A stretch of 64,000 bases of DNA from Siderastrea siderea (lineage: Eukaryota; Cnidaria; Anthozoa; Scleractinia; Rhizangiidae): NCBI GenBank assembly GCA_964030785.1, contig OZ034975.1:41953069-42017068 (forward strand), in the 5' to 3' direction. A program made the translations under genes and the position numbers. Every line of letters begins with the position of its first letter. Position 1 is the first letter of the stretch. Below the pieces are notes generated by a model. The model saw only the letters and a program-made list of their open reading frames with translations, searched no databases and was not told the DNA's origin. Shown piece after piece: positions 40,951-54,459 of this stretch.

Positions 40951-43900
40951 TTTTTTTTTGTGTGTGTGTTGTTTTGTTGTTTAATGTTGTTCTTCAGTGT
41001 GTGCCGCTCTTAAACAAGGGTTCCACAATTCAGCGTAGGTAAAAGATGGCAGCTGTACACTTTACCACAATACCTTGCGAACCTAACGCAGCCAATAGGC
41101 ACATAAAAAGTCTTGCATAAATTTGTCCCTGTGCTAGCAACATTGTGTATGCTAAGTTTTTAGGGTTTTTGTGCGCTAACTATGAGTAAATGTACCAGTC
41201 GCCATCTTTTTCCGTGCGGTGGATTTTCCGATGGAGTTGCAAAACCATTTCGTCAGCGGGAACTAGATACAAAAAAAAAAAAAAAAGAAGAAAAAAAAAC
41301 TCCCCAGAACAATGATATAGATTGAAGTATGTAGTGTTTTCAAGAAGGACCATTCTTCCACAAACAATTGAACAAATTTTATCCGTTTTTGTCGTTGACA
41401 AGTAGCGTTTTGACTGTAAGTTGCTTACGCTGAAGTGATGCAACTCAGAGTTTAAACGCTAAGGACTCTAGTCTGGAACTTTTTGTTTGGATTCGTTCTT
41501 TGTACTTTAAAGTTAGAACGTTGAGTAAAATTTTAAATAAATCGTGCAAGACAAAATCTACTGTGTCGGGGAGGCGTGCACGGTGAGCAAGAACAAATAG
41601 CCACGCTTCAAACTTAAAACGTCGCACCCCAACACAGTAGCTTTTGCCATGTCCACGCCATTGTGCGAATTGTCCAGTGAGAATAGAACAGCGAGATGAG
41701 ATTAGTATATTTGCATATAATTGTGCGCAGAGGTCGGCTGTCGAATACCGACATTTGATTTCTCATACAGAAAGCTCAAAATATTGCCGTTTATGGCGAC
41801 AAATGTTGGGAAAGATGGAACTTTTCCGGCGTATAAGTGGGCTTACCTGCAGAATACCCCGCCACTTATTTCCATCTCATTGAATAACAAAAGTGCCTAT
41901 TGTGTTATGCCTCGTTCTTCAAAGCGTTCCGACACATGTAAATGAAGTGGCGGGGTATTCTGCAATTGCTCCTATAAGTGTTTTTCGACCATGGATTCAT
42001 TCAGGTTTGAGGAAATTGTGAGTGGAAATGGCGCATTTCAAGAAATATAGCCCATTTAGTGAAAAGAGGTATGCTTTTGTGCGGATGAAATGGCAGATTA
42101 GTGTGCAACCTTGCATAATATTATAATACTAATTGGGAGCAAAAATTAGAAAGACGCTTATTCTCGCTCGGAGAGCGAATATTTGCCCTAGATAGCAAGT
42201 ACGTAAGACAAACAAAGAAACACTGTTTATTTCATAAAATTTTATTAATTTCCAGTCATAACCCAAGCTTTGGCTACCTGTGGTGTGACAAAAACGTGTT
42301 GTTGTACTCAAATAATAAATAATGCAAAATAGGATATGTAAGGGTGATTATACAGAGTTACTGAAGAGTCCCGACTTCACAGGGTCCAGAGGAGTTACAT
42401 TTGTACGCAAGAATTATCCTTCGTTCATCTTACCTTGTAAAATACATAACCTCGTCATTTTGATCAATAAATTTGCCCAATGTAACCTTTGTGAATCCAA
42501 TTCAAACGGGTTTCTTCTCGTTCCATACGCTGTATTTCTCGATCTCGATCTTTGCGCTCGCACGCCATATCGTCCGCCATATTGAAATATGCTATTAACC
42601 GCAGAACATTCTTCCGCGGTCGCCTAACACGTTTCCCGAAGGGCAACGACTTTTCTTCGGAAAGCGAAGCTTTCCGAACGAGGCACGAAGTGCCGAGTAA
42701 TCAAATGCCGGTGATCCTAAGAGCCCACAGTAATTTGACCTGCGGTAAAAATATATGTAACGCGAGTAACGCAAGTTCGCAGCAAATTATGTCGGTTGTC
42801 TTTCGCAAGGAAAACTAAACGTTCTCCTCGAACTTCGCTCCTCTGCGCCCTCTGCCGACTTTCGTCTCTGGAAACATCGAGAGATGAGGGAAAACAAATT
42901 AAATTAATTAGGCCTAGCTAAGTTCAAACGTCGAACTTAACATCTGCCGAATCTAATGCAAATTATCAAAAACAATAGCTAGCTTTTGCTCATTGAACTA
43001 GGCCTTAGGAACCAATCATTTAGTTCATGTCTTGAAGATGGAGTTAACAATTTATGCTTCTTTCGGATAAGATCCCTCTTGTAATGTTTATATATGTAGA
43101 ACTGCAGTTATCCACAAAGTCCATTTTGATTTGTACAAATGTGACTAGTATTGCTTCTTTAAATGCCTTTTGTTTTTCGGATTGTTTCTTTATATACATT
43201 AGCCATGCACTGGTTTCAAAACTGCTAAAAAAAAAAACAACTTGAAAATCGACTAAATCGGAGTCAGCGACGAGCAAACTCCGCGAATTAGAAGCCTGGT
43301 TTGCCGTTGAAAACAACGAGCTTGCTATAATAAATATGAAGAAGAAATATGCATTAAAATTAAACAAAATTTATGTTTAAATGCGAGGGACTTGTGTTAA
43401 CAAGGTACTCATTGTTTCCCGATAATATCTCCTTGCTAATCACTGACCCAATTTAACAAAGCCTTGCTATTAAAATATAAATAAAGGTTAATTCTACAAA
43501 TAATAGTAAAGAAAAAGTGCTTCTTAAACAAAAAAAATTCGAACTTAACACGGTCACTTTGCAAAGCGTTTCTAGGAAAAAACCATTCTCTCGGGAAAGT
43601 AGTTAGTTTTGTTTTCCCTCGAATCTCATTGTTTTCCTCGGCGTCACGTCTCGGGAAACACCTGTCCTTAGTAAATAATGTCCCTAGTAAATACTAAGAC
43701 AGTCTAGGCAAATATTTTCCAAAGAAGACGAGCTTACCTTTTCACCAACTACATTTTTTCACGAATTACGGCATTTGTATAACAGAACACAGTAGATTTC
43801 AGCACTGTAAAGAAGGTACACCTATTTCTACAACTCTATCCGCATTTATTTGGTCAGTAAAGTCCAAAAGGAGAACGCACCAAGTATAAAACCAAAGTCC

Positions 43901-44855
43901 TAAAACTATATTTTTCCAGTCTTTCGCCTTTCAATTATGTTTTTATACATACAGTTCAAGCAATCATATGCAAAAAAAATAAGAAAGTTAACTTTCCAAT
44001 TTTTAAACTGTCAATGCCTCTTTTAACAAAACAAACCTAACGTTGTCATGATCATAGATACACCTAATTGCAATAACGTCATACAAAAAAAGGAAAAAAA
44101 AGAATAAAGAAAAAGGCCAAATAGGAATTAATTAGCCATGCAAAATATTTCTTAGATCTTCATAATTCTCAAAGCATTTGGACGACGGTGTGATACTTCA
44201 GTTTGATGTCAAATTGGCCACCTAAAAGACTTTTTGAGCCTTATCCCTTCGTCAGAGCAATTCAATGAATGTAGTGAGCTTACCTAATTTATTTCAATTT
44301 GGGTATTTTCTTTTCCCTTTTTTTTCATTTTTACATGACAACAATATTGCAATCAGGTGTATGTACTTCTACTCTAAAATACATTGATTTTTCTTCCTTT
44401 TTGTAAAATTAAAATGATGTAAAAACCAAGCTTGGGCCAAACCATGTTTCGCGTTAACATTTTCCCTAGTTTTAGGTACCATAACGCTTTGACAGGATTC
44501 ATACAATGTGAAAATAACATCTGTTTTATTGGACGGTTCCTTGATCGGAAAACAAAAGCTTTTTTCCATGACGAAGGCTATTAAAAAGCAGATGTTATTG
44601 AAACTGTCAGGTCGAGTCCAAATAATGCTGCTATTACCATATTAGCCAAATTCACCTTATTGTTTCAGCATCCTGTATTTTCCCTTTAAACCCTCTCGGG
44701 GTATTTATATTTTGACATTTGCTCAAAGAAAAGGGCTTCTTGGTTAATCAGCTAATCGTCTAGAAACCATACGTTTAGTAGTCTTAAACCAAATCCTCAA
44801 AGCTTGGGAACGTTTTGCCTCAAGGCAGCTCGAAATCAACTTCCTCGAATCAGCG

Positions 44856-45782
44856 ATGAGTCACGAAGAGGACCGCTATGAAGTTTTATGTCCCCTCTTC
44901 TACCCTGGCAACCACGACGACGATAAAACACCTCGCTCGTTAACAGTCATCATCATCTTCATAAACTGCATATTTTTATTGACAACATCGATATCCAACT
45001 TGCTAGTTGTTTTAGCAGTTATAAAGAGATCCTCGCTGCGTTCCAGTTCCAATATTATCTCGGCGTCTCAGGCAGGATCCAATATTGTTGTGTTTCTTTT
45101 GGCGCAGCCGACACTTATAGCGCAACAAATAGAAGAAGTTCTTGACAACAAGGGAGGCTTTTGCATGGCTCAGCTGCTTAACTTATCTGTGACTGTAATT
45201 TGTATGTTAATCTCCTTCTCGTCCGTTCTGGGAATGGCAATAAACCAGTATCTAAACTTACGATTTCCATCTTGGTACGCAACAATAGCTACCTCAAAAA
45301 CCACCGCAACGATGGTCGTTTTAATGTGGATTTTAATTACTTTCACATCTACATTGTTTGTCGCTTTCGGTTTTGCACAACTCAGCTTCTTCACGACAAT
45401 TATAGCAGCTACTGCTATTATTATTCTCACCGTCTTTCTGAACATCAAGAATTATTTTAGAATTCGAAAGTACGTTATGCAAGTTCAACAGCAACTTGAG
45501 ACACCTAATGCGACAGTCCCAGGAATAAGCGCGCTAAATATCTCCCACCACCAAAAAACAGTAGCATTGGTTTTCTATATCTTGGCAACGTCCTTGGTAA
45601 CACATGTCCCTTTATTCAGCACATTTGTTTCTACTTACATATCCGGATGGTCGGCTTCAACAAAAGTTGCTTACATAATAACATTGACAGTTGCTTACAT
45701 TAGTTGCTCCTTGCATGCCGCCATTTACTTTCGATTGAACAAGGAGATTCGCCAAGCCGTTATTTCGCTCTTGAATTATTGA
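44856..45782 (+). CDS. Single-exon class A GPCR, divergent orphan
   Basis: 308 residues with seven hydrophobic segments, no signal peptide, and no introns inside the frame. Class A landmarks: SNLLVVLAV in TM1 (Asn48), AQP at the TM2 end, Cys103 at the TM3 top, Trp158 in TM4, and Pro252 in TM6. Several motifs are altered: the TM2 Asp position is Asn76, the DRY motif reads NQY (130-132), the TM6 CWxP region reads VTHVP, and NPxxY reads HAAIY (287-291). The loop between TM4 and TM5 is very short and lacks the usual Cys, as in adenosine/melanocortin-type receptors. This suggests a member of the large cnidarian rhodopsin-like expansions with altered activation switches. Ligand unknown. The frame is intact with normal codon use, so it is not an obvious pseudogene. 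Confidence 0.88.
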   Translation: MSHEEDRYEVLCPLFYPGNHDDDKTPRSLTVIIIFINCIFLLTTSISNLLVVLAVIKRSSLRSSSNIISASQAGSNIVVFLLAQPTLIAQQIEEVLDNKGGFCMAQLLNLSVTVICMLISFSSVLGMAINQYLNLRFPSWYATIATSKTTATMVVLMWILITFTSTLFVAFGFAQLSFFTTIIAATAIIILTVFLNIKNYFRIRKYVMQVQQQLETPNATVPGISALNISHHQKTVALVFYILATSLVTHVPLFSTFVSTYISGWSASTKVAYIITLTVAYISCSLHAAIYFRLNKEIRQAVISLLNY

Positions 45783-45932
45783 AATGAAAACGTGAAACTC
45801 CCTTTATAATTTTAATTCAGACCTTCAGTGAAAGCCTCAAATTTAAAAGTACGAAACAAACTATATGGCAGAAATGTTTTTCATTGCTGTTTCTAGCAGC
45901 CAGCAAGGGCGCGTACGCACAATAATAATTAT

Positions 45933-45938
45933 AATAAA
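45933..45938 (+). promoter_or_regulatory. Candidate polyadenylation signal of the GPCR
   Basis: AATAAA about 150 bp after the GPCR stop codon. Confidence 0.4.
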
Positions 45939-47070
45939 TTTATTAATACTTCCCAAAAAGGCTTTTCAGGTATTAAGTACAATAATAAACGTGAAATATT
46001 AAAAAAAGGGATAAAAAAGGGCTAATATGGCACACGCCGTGAGCCGTCTCCACGTATCACATTTAGAGCATCCACAGGATAGCTTATCGTAGTAAATGAA
46101 AATGATTCTTATTTGTTACCACAGAGAACCCACACAGTGTGTGTCTGTATTGTTTACAATTTATAGGGAATTTACGAGAACATCAAAAGGTTCGTATTAT
46201 AGCAAAGTATCAACTGAGCTTATCATTGCAAGGAATATTTATACTTAAGTTGAAAATAAACGTAAACTTCAATTTATCGTTGTTCTTTGTTATCCGTCTG
46301 GCTCTTAACGGCGAAGTTTTGCAAACAGAAGGTTTTGTTCGTCTCGCAATCTTTGGTGAAAATATTTTAAATAGTCTAAGGGTTTTTATGTACGTGTTCC
46401 GACAATACACCCTTCCTTAAAGATTGCAATCAGCGGCTCAATATATTACGAGACAAAAAAGACAGAAACTTCCGTTAAAGTATTGGGCTGAATGTTAAGG
46501 GGTTCTCCCACACTTTTCATTTTCGTCTTTCTATGACCTGATTATAACACGCTGTGCCCTAGAGTAGGTCCTTTCCCAGAGGAAGTATTACTCCTGGGTG
46601 TGACTCTCAGCAGTTTCGTGCAATTTCTCTTACCTTGTATGGCAACAGCAAAGCAAAGTTGTCCAGATCATTGGAACACTTGTAGCAAACCTATGGTTCT
46701 CAAGTTGTTTTCGAGTCTGTGGTTAAAATGTTTAGTGGTGGTATTTACTGCAGTTTATTTGGAGTCTGCAGATAAAATAAAATCCTTATTTCGTTTTCAC
46801 TTTTTCGATTTTCTTTTTCCACGTGGAAAGTTAAAAAATGCTAACAATCATTTTTGTGCTGTTTCACTCCCAGGAAGCGTATAAAATCTCTTAAAAATAC
46901 TTTCGGTTTTGTCTTCTGACATGTTGGCCCACATCAAGGTGATATCCTGTGATAATATTCATGTGGTTTATGTGATAGTCAAATGAAAGCTCGTCCATTT
47001 GCTCGGAAGCGGAGGTTAAACTGGTCCAGTTGATAAATGTTTACCAACGTTGTTGTTTATGTTGTTTTAG

Positions 47071-47601
47071 GGGCCGATTACATGAGGCGGGCTAGCCAGG
47101 TTAGCCGCGGGCTGGCTCGGCTTGCCGGGATCTCGGTACGTCTGTTAAACACACCAAAATTTCAAATTCGCAGTTACATAGAAAAATCTCACCCCGGCTA
47201 GCTGGGATCCCACTTTTGCGACGCCGGGATCCCGGCTAGACGGGCTGACCGTTTTACCATGTAATCGCGATTGCCGGCCCAGCCCGGCAGCTGGGCCATC
47301 GCTTTCTAATCACTAAATTTCGCTACAGAGCAAAATTGCTCACCAGAAGATAGATATTTCTCTTTCTATGTAACACATAAAGGTTTATCAGACCATAAAG
47401 CTACATAAAACTGAAAATAATACATCAAAATAATGGATTAGCGGAAGTAAAATCACTCGATTGATTTTCTTTGATGCGGCCATCTTTTCACACGACAGCT
47501 TCTAAATTTAGCCACAGGCGGGCTCGCTCGCCTCATGTAATACGGGCTGAGCAGTCATCTCGGCAAAGCGAACCAGCCCACTGAGCTCATGTAATCGGCC
47601 C
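47071..47601. mobile_element. MITE-like element with GGGCCGATTACATGAG ends
   Basis: GGGCCGATTACATGAG at 47071-47086 and CTCATGTAATCGGCCC at 47586-47601, a perfect 16-bp inverted pair. The same word recurs inside (CATGTAAT). The interior has several GGCTAGC/GCCGGGATC blocks in both orientations. Confidence 0.8.
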
Positions 47602-48000
47602 TTATAGTCCCGCGGTAATTTGGTCATTCCTCATAGACAAGTTGTAGAAGATTTCATGAAAAAAAAAATAAAGTTCACACTTCTCCTCGAGCTAATTAAG
47701 TCCTATTTTAGCGAATCCACCCTTAAAGATTAACTCTTGGCTTAAAAAGACGAACGCTGCTGAAGGAACACTACTTGAACAATGCAAAAATACTCAAGTA
47801 TGACATTGGTTTGTCAACCAAGTCATCAGCCTGGCCGGGTCATGCTGAAAAAATGCCAGCTGTTTCGCTTCTCGGTAAAAAATAAGTTTTTTCCGACGTT
47901 AGGGAGAGGGGGGGTAGGTCCAAACTTCCCCTTTCATACATCCTTCAATTCCGGTCCCCCCTACCCCTCCCCGCAGTTCCCCTTTATACGGTTGCAAAAT

Positions 48001-48233
48001 ATAAATGATTGTCAAAATGACTACTGCAGGGACTGATCAAACAACGTGAAAAGACGTATGTTACAATATTTCGACTGGCCAATACCAGTCTTCATCAGGT
48101 TTATTAACCATTTATTATTCATCAGGTTAATAAACCTGATGAAGACTGGTATTGGCCAGTCGAAATATTGTAACATACGTCTTTTCACGTTGTTTGATCA
48201 GTCCCTGCAGTGGTCATTTAGACAATCATTTAT
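48001..48233. repeat. Near-perfect long hairpin, 109-bp arms
   Basis: Left arm 48001-48109 and right arm 48125-48233 are reverse complements with about two mismatches by eye, separated by 15 bp. The arms contain GACTGGCCAATACCAGTC, itself palindromic. The near identity implies a recent origin or strong conservation. Confidence 0.92.
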
Positions 48234-48902
48234 ATTTTTATTGTTCTTGACTGATCACGATCTTTCTGATCCAACGTTGAGTCAGGTTGATCGTACACGG
48301 TCTTTTGCAGTGGTTTTATTCCTTAACTTCGTATTAGGTTGCAAAATATTAAGCCCGCCACCTTGGGGATTCCGCTTGCCGCCCCTTCTTTCTCCTACAC
48401 TCCCCACCACTTTTCTCCCGTGTTTCTACCCCCCCCTCCCCCACCCCAAACCCCCACCATAACTATTGTGCAAATGTTACTATAAATATCCACAGACACG
48501 ACTTCCCTGAGAATTTGCTTTCCTTAGAGGCAATATCAAAGAAATTGTATTCTTATAACTTTCGATTCTGTGGAGAAATATTTTAAAAGTGGCCCTATAT
48601 ACTAAGCTTCTGATGAGTGTTAAATTCCACGTGGGCGATTTTAAGTTGAAAAATTAATTGATATTTAAGACTTTATTTTCAGTATAAACTTCTCTCAGGC
48701 ATTGTTTGGAATCGAATGTTGAGGTAAATATATAACTCACCCTTCGCCACAGTACATAATATGACATCATTCGAGTGGAATATTTAAGGAGGCTTGCTTA
48801 CACGATATTGTTTACAAGTACTCTTTATCGAGTGCTGACATGACTTGTCACACATTCTTTCAGTCCTAAGAGGAAGCCTCATCATTTCTGACCAACCAAA
48901 GG

Positions 48903-48972
48903 ATGAACCGCTTTCTTTTCTTGTTGATCACAACATGGATTTCAGGGAATCACTTTTTTCATTCCACATCAG
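48903..48972 (+). CDS. Gene D exon 1: start codon and signal peptide
   Basis: ATG at 48903 opens [23 protein letters not shown], a typical signal peptide, ending in phase 1 at a GTATTT donor. The phase fits exon 2. Confidence 0.8.
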
Positions 48973-51900
48973 GTATTTTAACTTAATTTGTAGTGAAACA
49001 AACATACCAGGATTTCTGTAGATATATTAGGGCTATTGTATTCCCTGTATCTCGCAATGGTCCAGCGAGCCTCGAAGGCTCGAACCTGTTGATTCACATA
49101 CCGACTGCATTTTCGCGTTTCCCATATTGCGTGGTAACTTATTAGCTCCCAGTAAATGCTACATATATCTCCCCCGATTCACGCTTTCGTTTGCAACTGA
49201 CGCAACTGACGCTAATTGTAGGTCCCACCTTTTACCGAGAAATAAATGTTTCGCAACTTACATCCTTACACTTTCGATAATCCGATCATTTTAATTCGAC
49301 TCTGCATTCAAAATTTCCGTCTGGTACCAGGCGCGTATAGTTCGCAGTCTCTATAAAGCTACAATAAGTTTCAATCGATATGTTCATACAGCGCCGGGAT
49401 AATTTCCTGCTATTTTCCTGCCGAGTTTTAATATGGCGTACAACTGTGGGCTACGAAAGATACTTCTATAACCGCGGTATTTTATTCTCCTGTATTTCAG
49501 TTTCGTTAATTCAGTTAAGCATAAAATCTCGATTATGGGAGATTGTTTAATCTGTGGGACCACGATTTAACAGTACCCCAGCGTATGTACGTGAAATTGT
49601 GTCAACTCATGACAAAGTTGACTTATGGGCCTCTCAATGAAATCTTAAAGTTATATTTGACAATCAGTCAACGTCGGTAAACAGTAGTTAATTGTTGTGT
49701 TAATGGTTATTTGTATTTAGCATTTAAACTTGGCCACTCCAGAGCTTGAAAAGGTTACAAAGATTGGTTAATTTGCGACTGAAGGCGTGCTGAAAAAAAA
49801 GAAGGAAAGAAAAAGAAATAATTTATTTTTTATGAATGACATTGCAAAATAGTAAATGCAAATAGTTTTGTGATCACGGAAGGAGAACGTGAAAAATGTG
49901 TATTTTTGCAGGCATCAAGCTAAGTTAACCCTAAAAATGATCTTTCATTTAGTGTTAGTTTGTGGTTAAACTTTGGCTCTTTCAGTTGAGAGTATACAAC
50001 AAAAGCTATCCCGTTTATGATCGATTCCCGCAAGATGGCGTTAGGTTGACGACGGAAAAGATCGACAGTTCGTCATGATTTACATGACATGTCACGCAAT
50101 GGATGCATTCAACGCACTGACCCACCACCGTTCATCACTCTTTATTATTTATTTATTTATTTATTCATTTCTATTAATTTATTTAAAACTAATGCTGTCT
50201 GACGTTTCGATTGCACTACCATCATTGTCGAGCCAAAGTAACTTTCATCGTTGTTTTAATATAAACGAGTGAAAACAATAATAGACATTTTGTTTCTTTG
50301 TGATCATGAAAATAACTTAGCGCGGATGGAGTCAGCTTGCACGTTGAAAGTTGGTTTGAGATCTTTGATGATCAGCATTTCGTCTGCAACCTGTGTTCAC
50401 GAGCCAAAAAGGAGGCGTGTTAAAAACAAGGGAACCAAAACCAAAAATCATCATCCAACAATATTTTGCTGTGTTTATTTTTAAAAATGTGGTCTAGCGA
50501 TATGGACCATGTCGGTTATACCAACCGACACTTTCATCAACGTGTTGCTAAACACAGCTCTTTCAATTCCTCCATTGGCAAGAATTTAATTAACAACTTT
50601 TTGGTACCGAGCTTGAAATGCGGAGTAAATTCGACTGCTTAATTCACGAAATGCTGATCAACAAAGATCTTAAACCAACTTTGAACGTGCAAAATGACTC
50701 CATCCGCGTTATTATTTACATGACCACAAAGAAACAAAATGTCTATTATTGTTTTCACTCATTTACATTCAAACCACGATGAAAGTCACTTTGCCTCGAT
50801 AATGATGGTAGTACCATCGAAACATCGGACCGCATTCAGTTTTAATTTCCCTACTGAAGTGTTTCAGCAAACCTCTTATCATTTGTTTTTTATTTATTCA
50901 TCTATTTATTTATTTATTTTGGGTTTTGTTTTGTCTCTTTTTCTGTGGTTTTCGTTCAAAATTAGCCTTTAATGATTTCCTCAACTCAGGAATAGACCGA
51001 ACACTTTTCGAAAATTTTGGCCACCATTGTTTTCTTCCACGTGATGAGATACGCTGGTACAACTGTTTTTTTTTTTTTTTTAATTGTGGTATTGTGGGTG
51101 TCGGACATACCTTAAAAATCTTCAGCTTTGACTGCAGATTTATATTGGACTACTCAGGACAGATTTACTTATACGTTCAACCAACTCTTGTTATTGATTG
51201 CTTATAAATGATCAACAGGGCCGATGCTTTTACGTCACAAGAAAAGCGAACTCCGGCTACGGTAAAATGAAATACTTAGAAGCTAAATCGAGCTCAAAAG
51301 TGACGTAAATTAACTCGCGCACAATATCTGTATCTCTGAGGGGCGGCAGTTTACACGGGCATTTTTTTATGCATTTTTTTCCACACGCGATTTGATGGCG
51401 ATTTTGATGCGACGCTGCACGCAAAATTGAGCCTTTTATACTCATATCGCATGAGCTGTGCTATCACTACTGTATAACGTTCAAAATCACTACGAAATAT
51501 CGCCGCCGATTTACACAGGCGATGTGAAATTGCGGTTGAAATCGCTTCAAAATTGGTGCTAAAATCACGTCATCGGCATGGCCCTTGACAACTGGCTTCA
51601 GCACATGCAACAACAATCGTACTCTTTTCAGCATTATGCTAGTTTAGATTTTCCTCAGCCGACTTTTCCCTATGCTCAAATGTGCCAGAAAAAATGTTTA
51701 TTCTACCGTCCCAAAAAAGTTACCAAATATTACCAGATAAACCAGTCTTATATAGATATTCCCTTCCACCATTTGATGCAATTTTAGCTCCGATTCCACT
51801 GGCTATTTCCGGTGCGGTGTCTGGGCGACTGGACTCAGTTCTCGATCATCGGACCGCGACAGTAAAGTTATTGCCGTTGTCTTCGTTGTCTTCCAAAGTC

Positions 51901-54408
51901 GCTTCTGGCCTCTTTCTTGTCTGGGAGTACCGGAGATATTATTTTGTTTGTTGGGAAAATAGAAAACAACTTTCGTAACAGACGTAACAGACCTGTTTTG
52001 GATCACCGTGAAGTCTATTTTTCAATGGAGTGGTTGGATGTTTGGAAAAAACATCGTGAAGTCATAAAGCTGATAGAGGCAGCTTTATACGGGCTGACTT
52101 TTAATCTTTTACCTTTTATCTTTTATCACGCATGTGAAGAATATTTGGCCCGCCATTAATTTTTTCTCTCTTTTTTATATTTCAGTAGCAAGTGTAATCG
52201 ATGTCTTTCCAAAATCCACGACAGTTAAAGAAGGGGAGAATGTCATATTTTTCAACTGTACACAATCAGCAAATCACAGGAACAGAACTAGTCTCAACTT
52301 TACGTGGACCAAATTTGGTAAAGATTCTGTGCTATCAAATTCAAGTCTGTTGCCTCTGGTGAACATTACAAGGGCTGCTTCAGGGAGTTACGTCTGCACT
52401 GCAACCAATGGAACAGCAAACTGGAGTGCTGTAGCTGTAGCTAACATAACAGTACTCTGTAAGTGCACCTTCGTGAGATGTGTTGTTTTTGTTCTTGTTG
52501 TTGCCTGATGTTCCGTTGGTCGTTTATCCTTGTATCAGGTGTAACCGGTCTCGACGTGCACCTGTAGTTGAGGAAGCTGGATTCGATCGTTGCAAATAAA
52601 AGGCAGACCGGAAGCCAGATTCTTAATAAAGTGAAATTCGCCACCTGAGTGACTTTTATGAGCAAAATTAAAACTGTTCGGTCATTGAATTAAATTCAAA
52701 ATTACCACCACAACAGAAAAATAAAAAGATTCAGAGCGATGAAAGGGAGTTACGACCATTTTGCATCTACTCCTTATTGGCGCAGATTTCACACCTGACG
52801 TACGTAAGACGTGCCAACACTTTCAAATTGGTGAAACTAACATAACATGTGCGCCCGAGCAAATGTCCAAAACTATTCTAGGGAGTTAGACACCTACATT
52901 AGTCTCGTTTTAAGGCGTGCGAACTGCAACTTTACTTGAAAAATAACTATTAATTATCGTTGCTGCATTTATTTCAGATCGACCAGAAATAGTGAGTTCC
53001 ACAGGAAACCTTACAGTAAACGAATCCTCTACGACAAACTTGTTCTGCAATGCCAGTGGTAACCCGCCCCCCACCATACGATGGAGTCTTCCAAACGGTT
53101 CATACGTTGTTCTTTCAAACAACAAAATCCTTGGATTTGTAAATACTCTAAGAAAAGAACATGGGAGATACTCTTGTCAAGCATCCAACAACGTTGATAA
53201 TAGTTCTTCTGAAGTGATGTATTTGAACGTCCAATGTAAGTATTTATACAATGGACAGAATACAACACGCGTTTTTGAAGATCATCAGTCATGCTGCTCG
53301 TAGCGCACTTCTTTGTTCTTACTACGTTTTGACGTCATCTGTGCGTTATCAGAGTACATACGCACGGTCAAATAGAATCTACTTGTTAAATACAGTATTC
53401 AGTGACATTGGCAATTGATAGCAACAGTTTATTCATGTTCTCCTTAGTTACATCTGGCGACAGAGAAGACAGCAAAACCTCCTCGTGACGTGCCACGCAG
53501 TAAAAAACACTTCCGTGGAGGGATAGATGGTCTTTAAAAATATTTGGGTCTGAAGCTGAGAATCAGAAAACTCCGAAACTCCGTTAAGCTTTTGTTGTGT
53601 TAGCTGTCTATCAGCAATTCTGTTTGCCTTGGAGAGTGTTGCATGAACACTGGATTGACAAGCTTAGCCTGTTAAGTGGAACTAACTTCATGACTTTTAT
53701 TTACTTCGCTTCAATTTCTCTAATTCTACAGATAAACCCAAGATAAATAACACCGGCCGTGAAAACAAAATCGAGTCATGGCTTCATCACAACTCAACGT
53801 TAACCTGCGAGGCAGTTGGAAACCCCCACCCGGAGATCACGTGGTCGAAAGACAATAAGAAACTGTTAAGCAAATCTGGAAACATCCTTGTTATTCCCAA
53901 AAATGACACGGATTTTGGTGTGTACGTTTGCACGGCATGGAATGTTCTGGGGAAAGACGAATTCCACGTAGAAGTTAATAGAACAGGTAAGAATTAAGTT
54001 GGCTGTGATATTGTTTTGTTTTCTCGCATTCAAATACGTTTTAATCGGAGACAAAGGCAGTTGAGAACGTTGGCAAAAATAGTGTTAAGTAAAGCTATAT
54101 TTTTATCTATTTATTTAGAAAGGCTAAGACTCCCAATTTACTCTTTATTTTGATGCTGCTTCTTTGCGATTGCCAGCTGTTAAATAGGAAATCCAACCTG
54201 GTTTGGACGGAAATGTAATATCTTTCCAAGATAAGGGAAAATAACCGTTGGAATGAAAGTGACGCCAAATGTCACTGTTCAAATTAACAAAGCGGACCAC
54301 TTGAGCAAACCAGTTATATTAGAGTTCAAGATCAACAAGACGACGATAGTCAAACTAATGAATCAAACAAACCACTGTAGATCAATCGGCAAATCAATCT
54401 GTCAGTCG

Positions 54409-54459
<51 letters not shown>

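Larger units (their letters stand above)
35795..44855. other. Intergenic region between gene B and the GPCR
   Basis: About 9 kb without a supported gene. It contains the nested element at 37392-39666, microsatellites at 40622 and 40923, a small palindrome at about 41560-41640 (CTACTGTGTCGGGG ... CCCCAACACAGTAG), and a small inverted pair at 41850-41963 (GCAGAATACCCCGCCACTT and its complement). Short open frames on both strands have no recognisable domain. Confidence 0.6.
45783..48902. other. Intergenic region between the GPCR and gene D
   Basis: About 3 kb with no supported gene. It holds a MITE at 47071-47601 and a long hairpin at 48001-48233. Open frames at 46139-46420 and 46600-46884 have no recognisable domain. 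Confidence 0.55.

Noticed and set aside
42434..42580. Minus-strand ATG frame MADDMACERKDRDREIQRME with a GTAAGA donor downstream
   Set aside because: The ATG frame stops at 42464 before the donor, and the frame that crosses the donor has a TGA just upstream. It looks like a promoter or first exon but cannot be read as coding.
45170..45460. Frames on both strands inside the GPCR
   Set aside because: Shadow frames of the 308-codon receptor gene.
48046..48462. 138-codon plus-strand frame
   Set aside because: It runs through both arms of the hairpin at 48001-48233 and a C-rich tract, so the open frame follows from the repeat.
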